Positions 1 to 6,519 of a DNA stretch of 10,000 nt are shown here, piece by piece (the stretch's first letter is position 1; each line of letters opens with the position of its first letter). The notes beneath the pieces were generated by a model that searched no databases, was not told where the DNA came from, and worked only from the letters and a program-made list of their open reading frames with translations. Source of the DNA: Chloroflexota bacterium (GTDB lineage Bacteria > Chloroflexota > Anaerolineae > Anaerolineales > Villigracilaceae); NCBI GenBank assembly GCA_020217065.1, contig JAIWOB010000106.1:1-10000 (forward strand), given 5' to 3'. Position numbers and translations under genes: made by a program.

Positions 1-564
1 GATGACAATGGCGCGGATGTCGCGTCCGGGCTTTTCGATGTATTCCTGAATGTAAAACACGGAATGCTGCACCGAGCCCAGCGTGGACTTATGCTCCAGC
101 ACCGCTTCCGCCGCATCGCGGTCGTTGACCTTCGCCAGCAGTCGTCCCCATGAGCCGACGACGGGCTTTAAAACCACAGGGTAGCCCATGGCTTCAATCG
201 CTTCGAGGGCGGCTTCGGGCGTGAACGCCGTCGCGTTGTGCGGCTGGGGAATCCCGTCTCGCGCCAGCGCCGCGCTGGTCATCAACTTGTCGCCGCAGAC
301 CTCCGCCACCTCCGCCGTGTTCACCGTCGGCACGCCGAAGGCATTGAGCAGACGCAGGGCGTAGAGTCCGCTGTTGTAACTGATGCTGCGCTCCAAAATG
401 GCGTCGTAGCCGCGCCATTCTTCGGGTTTTTCCAAATCGAAGTGAATGGCGCGGTCGTCGAGGCGGTCATAGTCAATGCCGCGTTTTTCCATCGCGCCGA
501 AAATCCATTTTTCTTCGACGCGCACGCGGGAATAAAGGACGCCTATTTTTAATCGTCGTTGCAT
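1..564 (-). CDS. argX: LysW-glutamate ligase ArgX (LysX/RimK ATP-grasp family), N-terminal 188 residues
   Basis: This ATP-grasp ligase is a paralogue of the complete LysX at 3880-4728. The reading frame is open from the ATG at 564 to the window edge, so the C-terminal third (about 95 residues by comparison with the paralogue) is missing. GGAG lies 6 bases before the ATG. Shared landmarks include [11 protein letters not shown] (about 58-68), VCGDKLMTS (about 89-97), [16 protein letters not shown] (about 123-138) and the terminal KPGRDIRA. The family joins an amino acid to the C-terminal Glu of the carrier LysW using ATP. Because it follows argG, argH and lysW behind an Arg-rich leader, I infer glutamate as substrate (ArgX) for arginine synthesis. 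The residues that select glutamate or 2-aminoadipate lie in the missing part, so LysX remains possible. Family assignment is firm; substrate is inference. Confidence 0.75.
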   Translation of the reverse strand, partial: MQRRLKIGVLYSRVRVEEKWIFGAMEKRGIDYDRLDDRAIHFDLEKPEEWRGYDAILERSISYNSGLYALRLLNAFGVPTVNTAEVAEVCGDKLMTSAALARDGIPQPHNATAFTPEAALEAIEAMGYPVVLKPVVGSWGRLLAKVNDRDAAEAVLEHKSTLGSVQHSVFYIQEYIEKPGRDIRAIVI

Positions 565-574
565 AATATTCTCC

Positions 575-603
575 GTAGGGACGACCCGACGGGTCGCCCC
601 TAC
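575..603. repeat. 29-bp GC-rich palindrome between lysW and argX
   Basis: An inverted repeat fills most of the 45-bp lysW-argX gap. The arms are about 14 bases (GTAGGG outside, CGACCC inside) around a single central base, with one G/T wobble. The rest of the gap is the argX ribosome binding site and a short AT-rich stretch. The form resembles a short palindrome I recognise as dispersed in many environmental bacterial genomes. In RNA it could fold as a hairpin between the two genes. It has no T-run after it, so I do not call it a terminator. Confidence 0.6.
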
Positions 604-609
604 AAATAA

Positions 610-780
610 TTATTCTCCCCAATCTTCCTGTTCCATCGGCGCAAGTTGAAGCGCGGCAGGGTCAATCGAAGTGACTTCCAGGTCCACGCCGCAGTCGGGG
701 CAAACGATGATTTCGCCGACCTCGGTTCCAGAGTCGAGGGCGACTTGGGCTTCGCATTCGGGGCAGTTTACTGTAGACAT
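610..780 (-). CDS. lysW: amino-group carrier protein LysW
   Basis: This 56-residue acidic protein is the carrier whose C-terminal Glu side chain is linked to the alpha-amino group of 2-aminoadipate (lysine route) or glutamate (arginine route), protecting it through later steps. Visible hallmarks are two CPxC zinc-binding knuckles (Cys6/Cys9 and Cys27/Cys30) and the diagnostic C-terminal EDWGE at 52-56, ending exactly in the modified Glu. The length matches the family. The start ATG at 780 lies inside the 3' end of argH, in another frame, with AAAGGAG 7 bases upstream; the genes overlap by 13 bases, which suggests translational coupling. The ligase gene follows 45 bases later. It is the only lysW in view, so it could serve both LysX-type ligases here. 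Assignment is very secure. Confidence 0.96.
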   Translation of the reverse strand: MSTVNCPECEAQVALDSGTEVGEIIVCPDCGVDLEVTSIDPAALQLAPMEQEDWGE

Positions 781-2162
781 GATTTTTCTCCTTTGGATAA
801 TTGACGGTTGGTAATTTGGGTTATTTGATTTTTTACAGATTGGGGACTCGCGCCTCCTATCGCGTTTCTTCTTTTGACGGATTCCAGCGGGTCGAAGACT
901 TGATACACGTCCGCTTCGAAGGCGGGACTGAGAGCCTGGTACGCTTCGAGGGGCATTTGGTCCAACCCGATTCCTTTTTCCGCTGCCGCGCGGACGGCTT
1001 TACCCGCAATGGCGTGCGTCTCGCGGAAGGGGATTCCCTTGCCCACGAGATAATCCGCCAGGTCGGTCGCCATCATGAATGAATCAATCGCGGCGCGCAT
1101 CCGTTCAGGCTTGGCGGCGATTGTCCGCAGCGCGCCGGCGAGGACGGGCAGAATCATCAACAAGGCATCCACCGCCTGAAAGACGGGAGCCTTATCTTCC
1201 TGCAAGTCCTTGTCGTAAGTCGAGGGCAATCCTTTGAGCGTGGCAAGCAGACCCGTGAGCAAGCCAAGCAACGCGCCAGCCTTGCCGCGAGTCAGTTCAA
1301 AGACATCGGGATTTTTCTTTTGCGGCATGAGGCTTGAACCCGTCGAGTAGGCGTCGGAGAGTTCAAAGAAGCCAAACTCCGCGCTGGCGTAAAGGACAAT
1401 CTGCTCGGCAAGTTTGCTGAGGTGAACTCCCGTCATGGCAGCGCAAAATAAGAACTCGGCGGCAAAGTCGCGGTCAGAGACGGCGTCCAAACTGTTGGGG
1501 GCGGGTTCGGCAAAGCCAAGCGACTCAGCCAGGGCGGCGCGGTCCACAGGGACGGACGTGCCAGCAAGCGCTCCGCAGCCCAAAGGCAAAACGGAGACGC
1601 GCTTGGTCAAGTCCGCAAGGCGCTGCCGGTCGCGCTGAAGCGGATGAAAATGACTCAGCCACCAGTGCGCGAGTAAAATCGGCTGGGCGCGCTGCAGGTG
1701 GGTGTAGCCCGGCATGAGCGTTTCGCCTGCAAGTTCGGCTTGCTCCACCAACGCAGATTGCAAGTCTTTCAGCGCGGCGTCCAATTCTGGAATCGCCTGT
1801 AACATCCAGAGCCGAAAGTCGGTGGCGACCTGGTCGTTGCGGCTGCGTCCGGTATGGAGTTTGCCCGCCGCCGCGCCAATCAATTCGCCGAGTCGCCGCT
1901 CGACGGCGGTGTGGATGTCCTCGTCGGAGGGGACGAAGGAAAATCGTCCCGACGCAAATTCTTCCCGAACAGCAGCCAGCCCGCGGGTAATCTGCCCGTG
2001 TTCCTCGTCAGATAAAATCCCAGCCTTGTGAATCGCGTCCGCCCACGCCAGACTCCCATCCACATCCTGCAAAGCCATGCGCTGGTCCACAGGCAGGGAA
2101 GCGTTGAGCGTCCATGCAAGGTCATCCAGTTTTTGTGAAAAGCGTCCGCCCCAGAGGGTCAT
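768..2162 (-). CDS. argH: argininosuccinate lyase
   Basis: This cytosolic enzyme cleaves argininosuccinate to arginine and fumarate, the last arginine step. The 464-residue length is typical. Fumarase/lyase superfamily motifs are present: HTGRSRNDQ (103-111), GYTHLQRAQP with the general acid/base His155 (152-161), and the signature GSSLMPQKKNPD with the catalytic Ser loop (275-286). The start is taken as the ATG at 2162, giving MTLWGGRF as in other ArgH proteins, with AAGGAG 5 bases before it. An in-frame ATG 60 bases farther upstream lies in a repeat element and would add an unrelated 20-residue extension, so it is rejected. It follows argG after 108 bases that are mostly repeat. The last 13 bases overlap lysW; the C-terminal residues are poorly conserved in type and may simply serve the overlap. 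Confidence 0.97.
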   Translation of the reverse strand: MTLWGGRFSQKLDDLAWTLNASLPVDQRMALQDVDGSLAWADAIHKAGILSDEEHGQITRGLAAVREEFASGRFSFVPSDEDIHTAVERRLGELIGAAAGKLHTGRSRNDQVATDFRLWMLQAIPELDAALKDLQSALVEQAELAGETLMPGYTHLQRAQPILLAHWWLSHFHPLQRDRQRLADLTKRVSVLPLGCGALAGTSVPVDRAALAESLGFAEPAPNSLDAVSDRDFAAEFLFCAAMTGVHLSKLAEQIVLYASAEFGFFELSDAYSTGSSLMPQKKNPDVFELTRGKAGALLGLLTGLLATLKGLPSTYDKDLQEDKAPVFQAVDALLMILPVLAGALRTIAAKPERMRAAIDSFMMATDLADYLVGKGIPFRETHAIAGKAVRAAAEKGIGLDQMPLEAYQALSPAFEADVYQVFDPLESVKRRNAIGGASPQSVKNQITQITNRQLSKGEKSCLQ

Positions 2163-2179
2163 ATGCGCTCCTTCCTTCC

Positions 2180-2269
2180 GTCGTTGCGAGGAGGGCGTTC
2201 TTTCCGGCGAAGCAATCTCCATTGAGCAGAGGATTGCCTCGTCGCCGCTTCGCGGCTCCCCGCAGCGAC
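2180..2269. repeat. palindromic intergenic element, copy A (argG-argH gap)
   Basis: This 90-bp element has terminal inverted repeats (GTCGTTGCG and CGCAGCGAC, one mismatch) and an internal AAGCAATCT followed by an inverted GATTGC about 22 bases later. It belongs to the same family as the elements at 5829-5921 and 6436-6517, all in the same orientation. It begins 1 base after the argG stop codon and ends just before the argH ribosome binding site. It encodes no protein. It looks like a non-autonomous, MITE-like or REP-like dispersed repeat. Confidence 0.8.
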
Positions 2270-2270
2270 A

Positions 2271-3542
2271 TCAATCTCTCTTGAACTTCGAATAATCAGG
2301 CTTGGGCATATCGAGACCTGAAACGGGCAGACCGTTGAGCGCGCGGACCTTGAGGCTCAGACCAAAGAGGCGGATGAAGCCTTCAGCGTGGCTTTGGTCA
2401 TAGACATCTTCCTGACCAAAAGTGGCGAAGTCTTCGCGGTAGAGGCTGAACGGCGACTTGCGACCCGCGACGATGATATTGCCCTTGTACAACTTGAGCT
2501 TGACAACGCCCGTGACGGGTCCCTGCGTGGAGTTGACGAAGGCGTCGAGCGCTTCGCGCAGCGGCGTGAACCAGAGACCGTCATAGGTGAGTTCGGCGTA
2601 CTTGACGGCGGCGACCTGCTTGAAATTGATGGTCTGCCGGTCGAGGACAAGGGATTCGAGTTCGCGGTGGGCGTACATCAAAATGGTTCCGCCAGGGGTC
2701 TCGTACACGCCATGCGACTTCATGCCGACGAGACGGTTCTCCACGAGGTCAACGCGACCGATGCCGTGCGCGCCGCCGATGGCGTTGAGAGTCTCGATAA
2801 TTTTCGCGGGCGAAAGTTTTTCTCCGTTGACGGCAATCGGGTTGCCGCTCTCGAATTCGATTTCCACGTATTCGGGTTGGTCGGGCGCGTTTTCGGGCGA
2901 AGTGGAAATCTGGTACATGACTTCTTCGGGCTCGTTCCACGGGTCTTCGAGCAAGCCGCCTTCGTGCGAGAGATGCCACAGATTTGAGTCGCGGCTGTAG
3001 ATGGATTTGATGGTGGCGGTCACAGGGACGTTATGTTTGGCAGCGTAGGCAATCGCATCTTCGCGGGAGCGGATGTCCCACTCGCGCCAGGGAGCGACAA
3101 TCTTGAGGCGCGGGTCGAGCGCCATGACGGTGAGTTCAAAACGAACCTGGTCGTTGCCCTTGCCTGTGGCGCCGTGGGCGATGGCGTCTGCGCCGACTTC
3201 GTGGGCGACCTCCACGAGATGTTTCGCAATCAAAGGACGGGCGACCGATGTGCCCAATAAATACTTGTGTTCATAGACCGCCCCCGCTTTGAGCAAAGGA
3301 AAGAGATATTGTTCGGCAAATTCTTCCTTCATGTCGTGCAGCACAAACTGGCTGGCGCCGCTCTTGATGGCTTTGTCTTCCAACTTGGCAAGGTCTTCGT
3401 CGCCCTGTCCAACGTCGGCGCAAAAGCAGACGACTTCACAGCCGTAATTTTCTTTCAGCCACGGCACAATGACCGAGGTGTCCAATCCGCCCGAATAGGC
3501 AAGGACAACTTTCTTGATTTGAGGTTTGGGTTTAGGGTTCAT
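2271..3542 (-). CDS. argG: argininosuccinate synthase
   Basis: This enzyme condenses citrulline and aspartate with ATP to argininosuccinate, the penultimate arginine step, in the cytosol. The 423-residue length is at the long end of normal because of a short Pro/Lys-rich start. The N-type ATP pyrophosphatase loop AYSGGLDTS is at 15-23 and the nucleotide/substrate motif [13 protein letters not shown] at 124-136. The ATG at 3542 has AGGAG 6 bases upstream. It is the first structural gene of the arginine unit, placed behind an Arg-rich leader ORF and a terminator, so its expression probably depends on terminator readthrough when charged tRNA-Arg is low. argH, lysW and the ligase follow on the same strand. 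Identity is secure. Confidence 0.97.
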   Translation of the reverse strand: MNPKPKPQIKKVVLAYSGGLDTSVIVPWLKENYGCEVVCFCADVGQGDEDLAKLEDKAIKSGASQFVLHDMKEEFAEQYLFPLLKAGAVYEHKYLLGTSVARPLIAKHLVEVAHEVGADAIAHGATGKGNDQVRFELTVMALDPRLKIVAPWREWDIRSREDAIAYAAKHNVPVTATIKSIYSRDSNLWHLSHEGGLLEDPWNEPEEVMYQISTSPENAPDQPEYVEIEFESGNPIAVNGEKLSPAKIIETLNAIGGAHGIGRVDLVENRLVGMKSHGVYETPGGTILMYAHRELESLVLDRQTINFKQVAAVKYAELTYDGLWFTPLREALDAFVNSTQGPVTGVVKLKLYKGNIIVAGRKSPFSLYREDFATFGQEDVYDQSHAEGFIRLFGLSLKVRALNGLPVSGLDMPKPDYSKFKRD

Positions 3543-3566
3543 TTTTTACTCCTGTGTTTGGGTTCA

Positions 3567-3581
3567 AAACCTGACAGGTTT
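3567..3581. repeat. 15-bp palindrome AAACCTGACAGGTTT, copy 1
   Basis: A perfect 7-bp inverted repeat around one base lies in the 5' untranslated region of argG, between the attenuator and the start codon. The same palindrome with T as centre base is at 3618-3632, and related arms lie before the homocitrate synthase gene at 9172-9205. It could be a dispersed short repeat, a repressor operator, or an RNA hairpin. The sequence alone does not decide. Confidence 0.65.
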
Positions 3582-3617
3582 CATCGAGAGGTTCTTTGAT
3601 TGGCAAATACCGCATGG

Positions 3618-3632
3618 AAACCTGTCAGGTTT
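3618..3632. repeat. 15-bp palindrome AAACCTGTCAGGTTT, copy 2
   Basis: A perfect 7-bp inverted repeat directly follows the U-rich tail of the arg terminator in transcription direction. Its centre is 51 bases from copy 1. Because it lies downstream of the terminator, it is transcribed only if the terminator is read through. Confidence 0.65.
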
Positions 3633-3633
3633 C

Positions 3634-3671
3634 GTAAAATAAAAACAGCCCTCCGAGAAGGAGGGCTGTTT
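3634..3671 (-). terminator. intrinsic terminator of the arg attenuator
   Basis: On the minus strand a perfect 12-bp stem (arms 3660-3671 and 3643-3654) with a 5-base TTCTC loop is followed by TTTTATTTT. This is a strong rho-independent terminator. It lies between the Arg-rich leader ORF and argG, not after a structural gene, so it must be conditional if argG is transcribed from the promoter at 3810-3837. It would also stop readthrough from the lysine unit upstream. Confidence 0.9.
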
Positions 3672-3754
3672 GGGTCAACTTGTGCGGGCTTCTTTTAGCG
3701 CGCGCTCGCGGTTGCGTCGTCCAAACGAAAAGCTCCCAACCTTCTCTGGGAAGC
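3655..3754 (-). promoter_or_regulatory. arg attenuator: alternative RNA pairings
   Basis: In the minus-strand RNA, GAGAAGG within 3735-3746 is exactly complementary to CCTTCTC in the loop and 5' arm of the terminator. After a small internal loop, GGG pairs with CCC, giving about 10 bp between 3735-3746 and 3655-3665. This would be the antiterminator. A competing local hairpin can form between GCTTCCC (3748-3754) and GGGAGC (3732-3737) with one bulged base. A ribosome stalled at leader codons 9-12 sits about 18 bases upstream of the antiterminator segment and would leave it free, favouring readthrough. A ribosome that finishes translating would favour the terminator. The pairings are visible; their use in regulation is inferred. 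Confidence 0.7.
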
Positions 3755-3799
3755 GGGCATGGGACGACGGGTACGAGGCAGCGCAAAAAGCGTAAACAT
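3695..3799 (-). CDS. Arg-rich leader peptide of the argG operon
   Basis: This 34-codon ORF begins 10 bases after a good -10 box and ends 24 bases before the terminator stem. Seven of 34 residues are Arg (positions 9, 11, 12, 19, 20, 25, 34), in clusters RTRR and RR; the codons are CGT, CGT, CGT, AGA, AGG, CGT and CGC. There is no Shine-Dalgarno sequence, and the expected transcript start leaves 0-3 bases before AUG, so translation would be leaderless. The AGA-AGG pair is itself part of the antiterminator strand. The peptide has no recognisable domain and its role is most likely to sense charged tRNA-Arg. The same frame is open farther upstream, but that part lies before the promoter. It matches no named leader gene I know. 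Confidence 0.75.
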   Translation of the reverse strand: MFTLFALPRTRRPMPASQRRLGAFRLDDATASAR

Positions 3800-3809
3800 A
3801 TTGGGCGGT

Positions 3810-3837
3810 ATTCTACCCGAAAAGCGAGATGAGTCAA
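3810..3837 (-). promoter_or_regulatory. promoter of the arg unit
   Basis: On the minus strand TTGACT (3832-3837) and TAGAAT (3810-3815) are separated by 16 bases, a good housekeeping-sigma promoter. From the -35 region to the leader start codon it is nearly identical to the promoter of the lysine unit (9421-9448). It lies 43 bases after the lysX stop codon, so the arginine genes can be transcribed independently of the lysine operon. Confidence 0.85.
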
Positions 3838-3879
3838 TGGTTTTGCCGCGCCAATTTCCGCCGTCCCAGGCGATGTGAA

Positions 3880-4728
3880 TCAAACCCGTTCCATTGCCTG
3901 CTCCAAAACGTAGTCCACCATCAGGGCGGGGATGTTGACTCCCGTCGTCGTAATGCTGTTGCGGAATTCCATCGTGTGATTGACTTCGTTGACGCTTAAG
4001 CCACTCTCGGTCTCGAAAACGTCAATGGCAAGCAGTCCGCCGCCGATGGCTTGCGCCGTGCGGCGGCAAATATCGCTCAGTTCAGGCGTGAGCGGGCAGT
4101 TGGTGGCGATACCGCCCCGCGCTGTATTGGTAATCCAATTTTCGGAGGTGCGATAAATGGCGGCGATGGGTTCTTCTCCCACCACAAAGGCGCGGATGTC
4201 GCGCCCGGGCTTGTTCACATATTCCTGAACGTAGAAAACCTGATGGTTGACGCCCAACGCGGCTTTGTGCTCGATGAAGGATTCGGCGTCGTGCCGATTC
4301 TCAACCTTGGCGAGCAGCCGTCCCCACGAACCGACGACGGGCTTCAGCACGCAGGGATAGCCCATTGCCTCCACCGCCGCCAGCGCGGACTCTTCGTCGA
4401 AAGCCATCAGCACCCTCGGAGTTGGGATTCCGCTCTGGACGAGAATCTGGCTGGTGACGTATTTGTCGCCGCAGCGTTCCGCCACCTGCGTCGAGTTGAC
4501 CGCCTTCACGCCGTTGGCTTCGTAAATCTTCGAGATGTAGAGTCCGCGCGAGTAGGAGACCGAACGCTCGAATAACACGTCCACGGGTTCGGGGATGCGG
4601 GAGATGTCGAAGAATTGCCCGTCATCCTTTACGCGGACAAGTTCCACGTTCGGTCGTTTTTCGAGCTCTTCGAGAAGATATTTTTCTTCCGCGCGCAGGC
4701 GGGTGTAGAGAAAACCGATTTTTGTCAT
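3880..4728 (-). CDS. lysX: LysW-2-aminoadipate ligase LysX
   Basis: This ATP-grasp (RimK-like) enzyme attaches 2-aminoadipate to the C-terminal Glu of LysW, the first protected step of lysine synthesis. The 282-residue length is typical. Visible features are [15 protein letters not shown] (128-142), the KPGRDIRA strand (173-180), WITNTARGG (198-206) and the metal/substrate segment [12 protein letters not shown] (247-258), which closely resembles Thermus LysX as I recall it. The start is the ATG at 4728 with AAAGGA about 6 bases upstream; a GTG 15 bases earlier is in frame but overlaps that site. It is the last gene of the lysine unit, 93 bases after homoisocitrate dehydrogenase. Its placement behind the AAA enzymes supports 2-aminoadipate over glutamate. 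The family is certain and the substrate likely. Confidence 0.88.
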   Translation of the reverse strand: MTKIGFLYTRLRAEEKYLLEELEKRPNVELVRVKDDGQFFDISRIPEPVDVLFERSVSYSRGLYISKIYEANGVKAVNSTQVAERCGDKYVTSQILVQSGIPTPRVLMAFDEESALAAVEAMGYPCVLKPVVGSWGRLLAKVENRHDAESFIEHKAALGVNHQVFYVQEYVNKPGRDIRAFVVGEEPIAAIYRTSENWITNTARGGIATNCPLTPELSDICRRTAQAIGGGLLAIDVFETESGLSVNEVNHTMEFRNSITTTGVNIPALMVDYVLEQAMERV

Positions 4729-4747
4729 AAATTTTCCTTTCACAATC

Positions 4748-4813
4748 GCTAACCACAGAGACGCTGAGTTGCGGAGTTTTTTCTCTCAGCGTCTCCGCGC
4801 CTCAGCGGTTAGC
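4748..4813. repeat. 66-bp inverted-repeat element before lysX
   Basis: The ends are GCTAACC and GGTTAGC, with a further inner pair of 10-base arms, GACGCTGAG-type and CTCAGCGTCT, around a T-rich centre. It fills the gap between the homoisocitrate dehydrogenase gene and lysX. It resembles a dispersed repeat type (ACCACAGAGACGC...) that I recognise from many environmental genomes. It differs from the three elements at 2180, 5829 and 6436. On the minus strand its centre is A-rich, so it is not an evident terminator for these genes. Confidence 0.7.
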
Positions 4814-4821
4814 CTATTCGT

Positions 4822-5817
4822 TCAAATCCTTGAAACAACCGCTTTTGTCATTTCATTTGTGGTCAGCGTTCCGCCCAAATCGGGCGTGACTTGTCCTTCG
4901 GCAATGCAGGCTTCGACGGCGTTTCGCAGGCGGGCAGATTGTTCTTTTTCACCGAGATACTCCAACATCATCGCGGCGGCGAAAAACGCGGCGGTGGGAT
5001 TCGCCCTGCCCGTGCCAGCCAAAGTCGGGGCGCTGCCGTGGACGGGTTCAAAGACGGCGGCATTTTCGCCGATGTTGCCCGAAGCCGCCACGCCAAGTCC
5101 GCCGACAAACATGCAGGCTTCGTCGCTGAGGATGTCGCCAAACAGGTTGGTGGTGACGATGACCTCAAACTGCTCAGGCGCGCGGACAAGCTCCATCGCG
5201 CAGGTGTCCACCAGCATTTCCTGCATGGTCAGGTCGGGATAGTCTTTGGCAACTTCCAGCGCGGTGGCGCGGAATAGTCCGCAAGTTTGGCGCAGCACGT
5301 TCGCCTTGTGGACGACGTGAACGGTCTTGCGCCCCAACTGTCGCGCCATGTCAAACGCTTTGCGGAGGATGCGCTCCGAGCCTTTGCGGGTGATGACCCG
5401 CTCGGTGACGGCGCGTTCCCCGTCGTCTTCCGTCCGCTCGATGCCTGAGTACAAGCCTTCGGTGTTTTCGCGGACGATGAGCAAGTCAATGCCGGCGCGG
5501 GAGGACGGATGCTGAATCGAGCGGTTGGGTCGCAGATTGGCGTACAGGTCGAGAGACTGGCGCATCCGCACGACGGGCGAAAAATAATTGGGGATGTTGG
5601 GCGGCGTGGTGACTGCGCCAAAGAGAGCGGCGTCCGCTTGGCGAATGGCTTGGAGCGTGGGCTCAGGCAGGGGCGAGCCAGAACGCTGATATTCGCCGTA
5701 GCCGATTCCGCATTCGGCAAAGTCCCACTCGAGCGGAAGCGCGGTCAGCGCCTCGCGCGCGGCGGCAACCACTTCGGGACCAATTCCGTCACCAGGGAGG
5801 AGGGTGATTTTATACAT
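4822..5817 (-). CDS. hicdh: homoisocitrate dehydrogenase (beta-decarboxylating dehydrogenase family)
   Basis: This enzyme oxidatively decarboxylates homoisocitrate to 2-oxoadipate with NAD. It has 331 residues, close to Thermus homoisocitrate dehydrogenase. Landmarks are LLPGDGIGPEV (6-16), the substrate Arg cluster RMRQSLDLYANLRPNR (84-99), RENTEGLY with Tyr123 (116-123), catalytic Lys171 in HKANVL, and the metal Asp residues Asp204, Asp228 and Asp232 (VDTCAM, GDILSD), then EPVHGSAP (257-264) and TPDLGG (311-316). RENTEGLY is typical of homoisocitrate/isocitrate-type members. The ATG at 5817 has GGAG 5 bases upstream, just outside a repeat element. Isopropylmalate or broad substrate use cannot be excluded; the context with LysX and the Lys-rich leader favours the lysine role. 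Confidence 0.88.
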   Translation of the reverse strand: MYKITLLPGDGIGPEVVAAAREALTALPLEWDFAECGIGYGEYQRSGSPLPEPTLQAIRQADAALFGAVTTPPNIPNYFSPVVRMRQSLDLYANLRPNRSIQHPSSRAGIDLLIVRENTEGLYSGIERTEDDGERAVTERVITRKGSERILRKAFDMARQLGRKTVHVVHKANVLRQTCGLFRATALEVAKDYPDLTMQEMLVDTCAMELVRAPEQFEVIVTTNLFGDILSDEACMFVGGLGVAASGNIGENAAVFEPVHGSAPTLAGTGRANPTAAFFAAAMMLEYLGEKEQSARLRNAVEACIAEGQVTPDLGGTLTTNEMTKAVVSRI

Positions 5818-5828
5818 CGTATCTCCAT

Positions 5829-5921
5829 GTCATTGCGAGGGCGATGCCTTTCGCCCGAAGCAATCTCCTAAAAACATGGGATTGCTTTGTCGCGAAGAAC
5901 AAGAGCACTCCTCGCAATGAC
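5829..5921. repeat. palindromic intergenic element, copy B
   Basis: This 93-bp element has perfect 12-bp terminal inverted repeats, GTCATTGCGAGG (5829-5840) and CCTCGCAATGAC (5910-5921). The inner inverted pair is GAAGCAATCTCC and GGATTGCTTTGTCGCG. It starts 1 base after the small-subunit stop codon and ends just before the ribosome binding site of the next gene. It is the best-preserved of the three copies in the window and encodes no protein. Confidence 0.85.
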
Positions 5922-5922
5922 G

Positions 5923-6420
5923 TTATGCCATTAACTCTTGAATATCATGCTCTTTCAAGAAGTTCACAATCCCGCCCGCCTCGGCAATCTTCAACACAAA
6001 CTGCGGGAGCGGACGCGCCTGATACTGGCGTCCGTTGGTGCGGTTGAAGATTTCGCCCGTGGCGAGGTTCACGTCCACGTCATTGCCTTCTTTGATGTCG
6101 GCGGCGGCTTCGGGACACTCCAGAATCGGCAGCCCGATGTTGACGGCGTTGCGGAAGAAAATCCGCGCGTAGGACGCGGCGATGACGCACTTCGCCTGCG
6201 AGCCTTTGATGGCAATCGGCGCGTGTTCGCGGGACGAGCCGCAGCCGAAGTTTTGTCCGCCGACAATCACGTCGCCAGGTTTGACGTTTTTGGCGTAGTC
6301 GGGCTTGATTTCACAAAAAACGTTCTTCGCCAGTTCAAGCGGGTCAATCGTGATGTTGAACCGCCCAGGGATGATTTCGTCGGTGTTCAGGTTGTCTTCA
6401 AATGTCCATGCTTTGCCCAT
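5923..6420 (-). CDS. lysU: homoaconitase small subunit (LeuD/LysU family)
   Basis: This is the swivelling-domain subunit of the 4Fe-4S hydro-lyase that converts homocitrate to homoisocitrate with the large subunit encoded just upstream. The 165-residue size is that of the stand-alone archaeal/Thermus-type LeuD-like subunits. Landmarks are the N-terminal [17 protein letters not shown] (5-21), [11 protein letters not shown] (58-68), and [16 protein letters not shown] (83-98). The loop after PGR, which in archaeal relatives is linked to substrate choice, reads FNIT here. The ATG at 6420 has GAGGA 8 bases upstream; an in-frame ATG 45 bases farther lies at the edge of a repeat and adds a non-conserved stretch, so it is rejected. 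Isopropylmalate isomerase is the main alternative. Confidence 0.87.
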   Translation of the reverse strand: MGKAWTFEDNLNTDEIIPGRFNITIDPLELAKNVFCEIKPDYAKNVKPGDVIVGGQNFGCGSSREHAPIAIKGSQAKCVIAASYARIFFRNAVNIGLPILECPEAAADIKEGNDVDVNLATGEIFNRTNGRQYQARPLPQFVLKIAEAGGIVNFLKEHDIQELMA

Positions 6421-6435
6421 AATAATTTCCTCTTC

Positions 6436-6517
6436 TGTCGTTGCGAGGCGGCTCTTTTCCGTCAAAGCAATCTACAATTGAGTGAGGAACGCTTCGGGCT
6501 GGCGCCCTCGCAATGAC
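6436..6517. repeat. palindromic intergenic element, copy C
   Basis: This 82-bp element is bounded by GTCGTTGCGAGG (6436-6447) and CCTCGCAATGAC (6506-6517), inverted repeats with one mismatch. The internal AAGCAATCT matches copies A and B, but the second inner arm is eroded, so this copy is shorter. It starts 2 bases after the large-subunit stop codon and ends shortly before the small-subunit ribosome binding site. Confidence 0.8.
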
Positions 6518-6519
6518 AT

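Noticed and set aside
2163..2222. An upstream in-frame ATG giving argH a 20-residue N-terminal extension
   Set aside because: The extension is encoded by the palindromic repeat, and the ATG at 2162 has an AAGGAG site and starts the conserved MTLWGGRF.
3634..3671. The terminator read simply as the end of the lysine operon
   Set aside because: It lies downstream of the arg promoter and leader ORF and before argG, so it must be read through for argG expression. It may incidentally block lysine-operon readthrough.
4729..4743. A GTG start 5 codons upstream for lysX
   Set aside because: It overlaps the AAAGGA ribosome binding site of the ATG at 4728, which gives the conserved N terminus.
2180..6517. 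Intergenic repeats as a CRISPR array
   Set aside because: There are only three copies, kilobases apart, each an inverted-repeat element between genes, with no regular spacer structure or cas genes.
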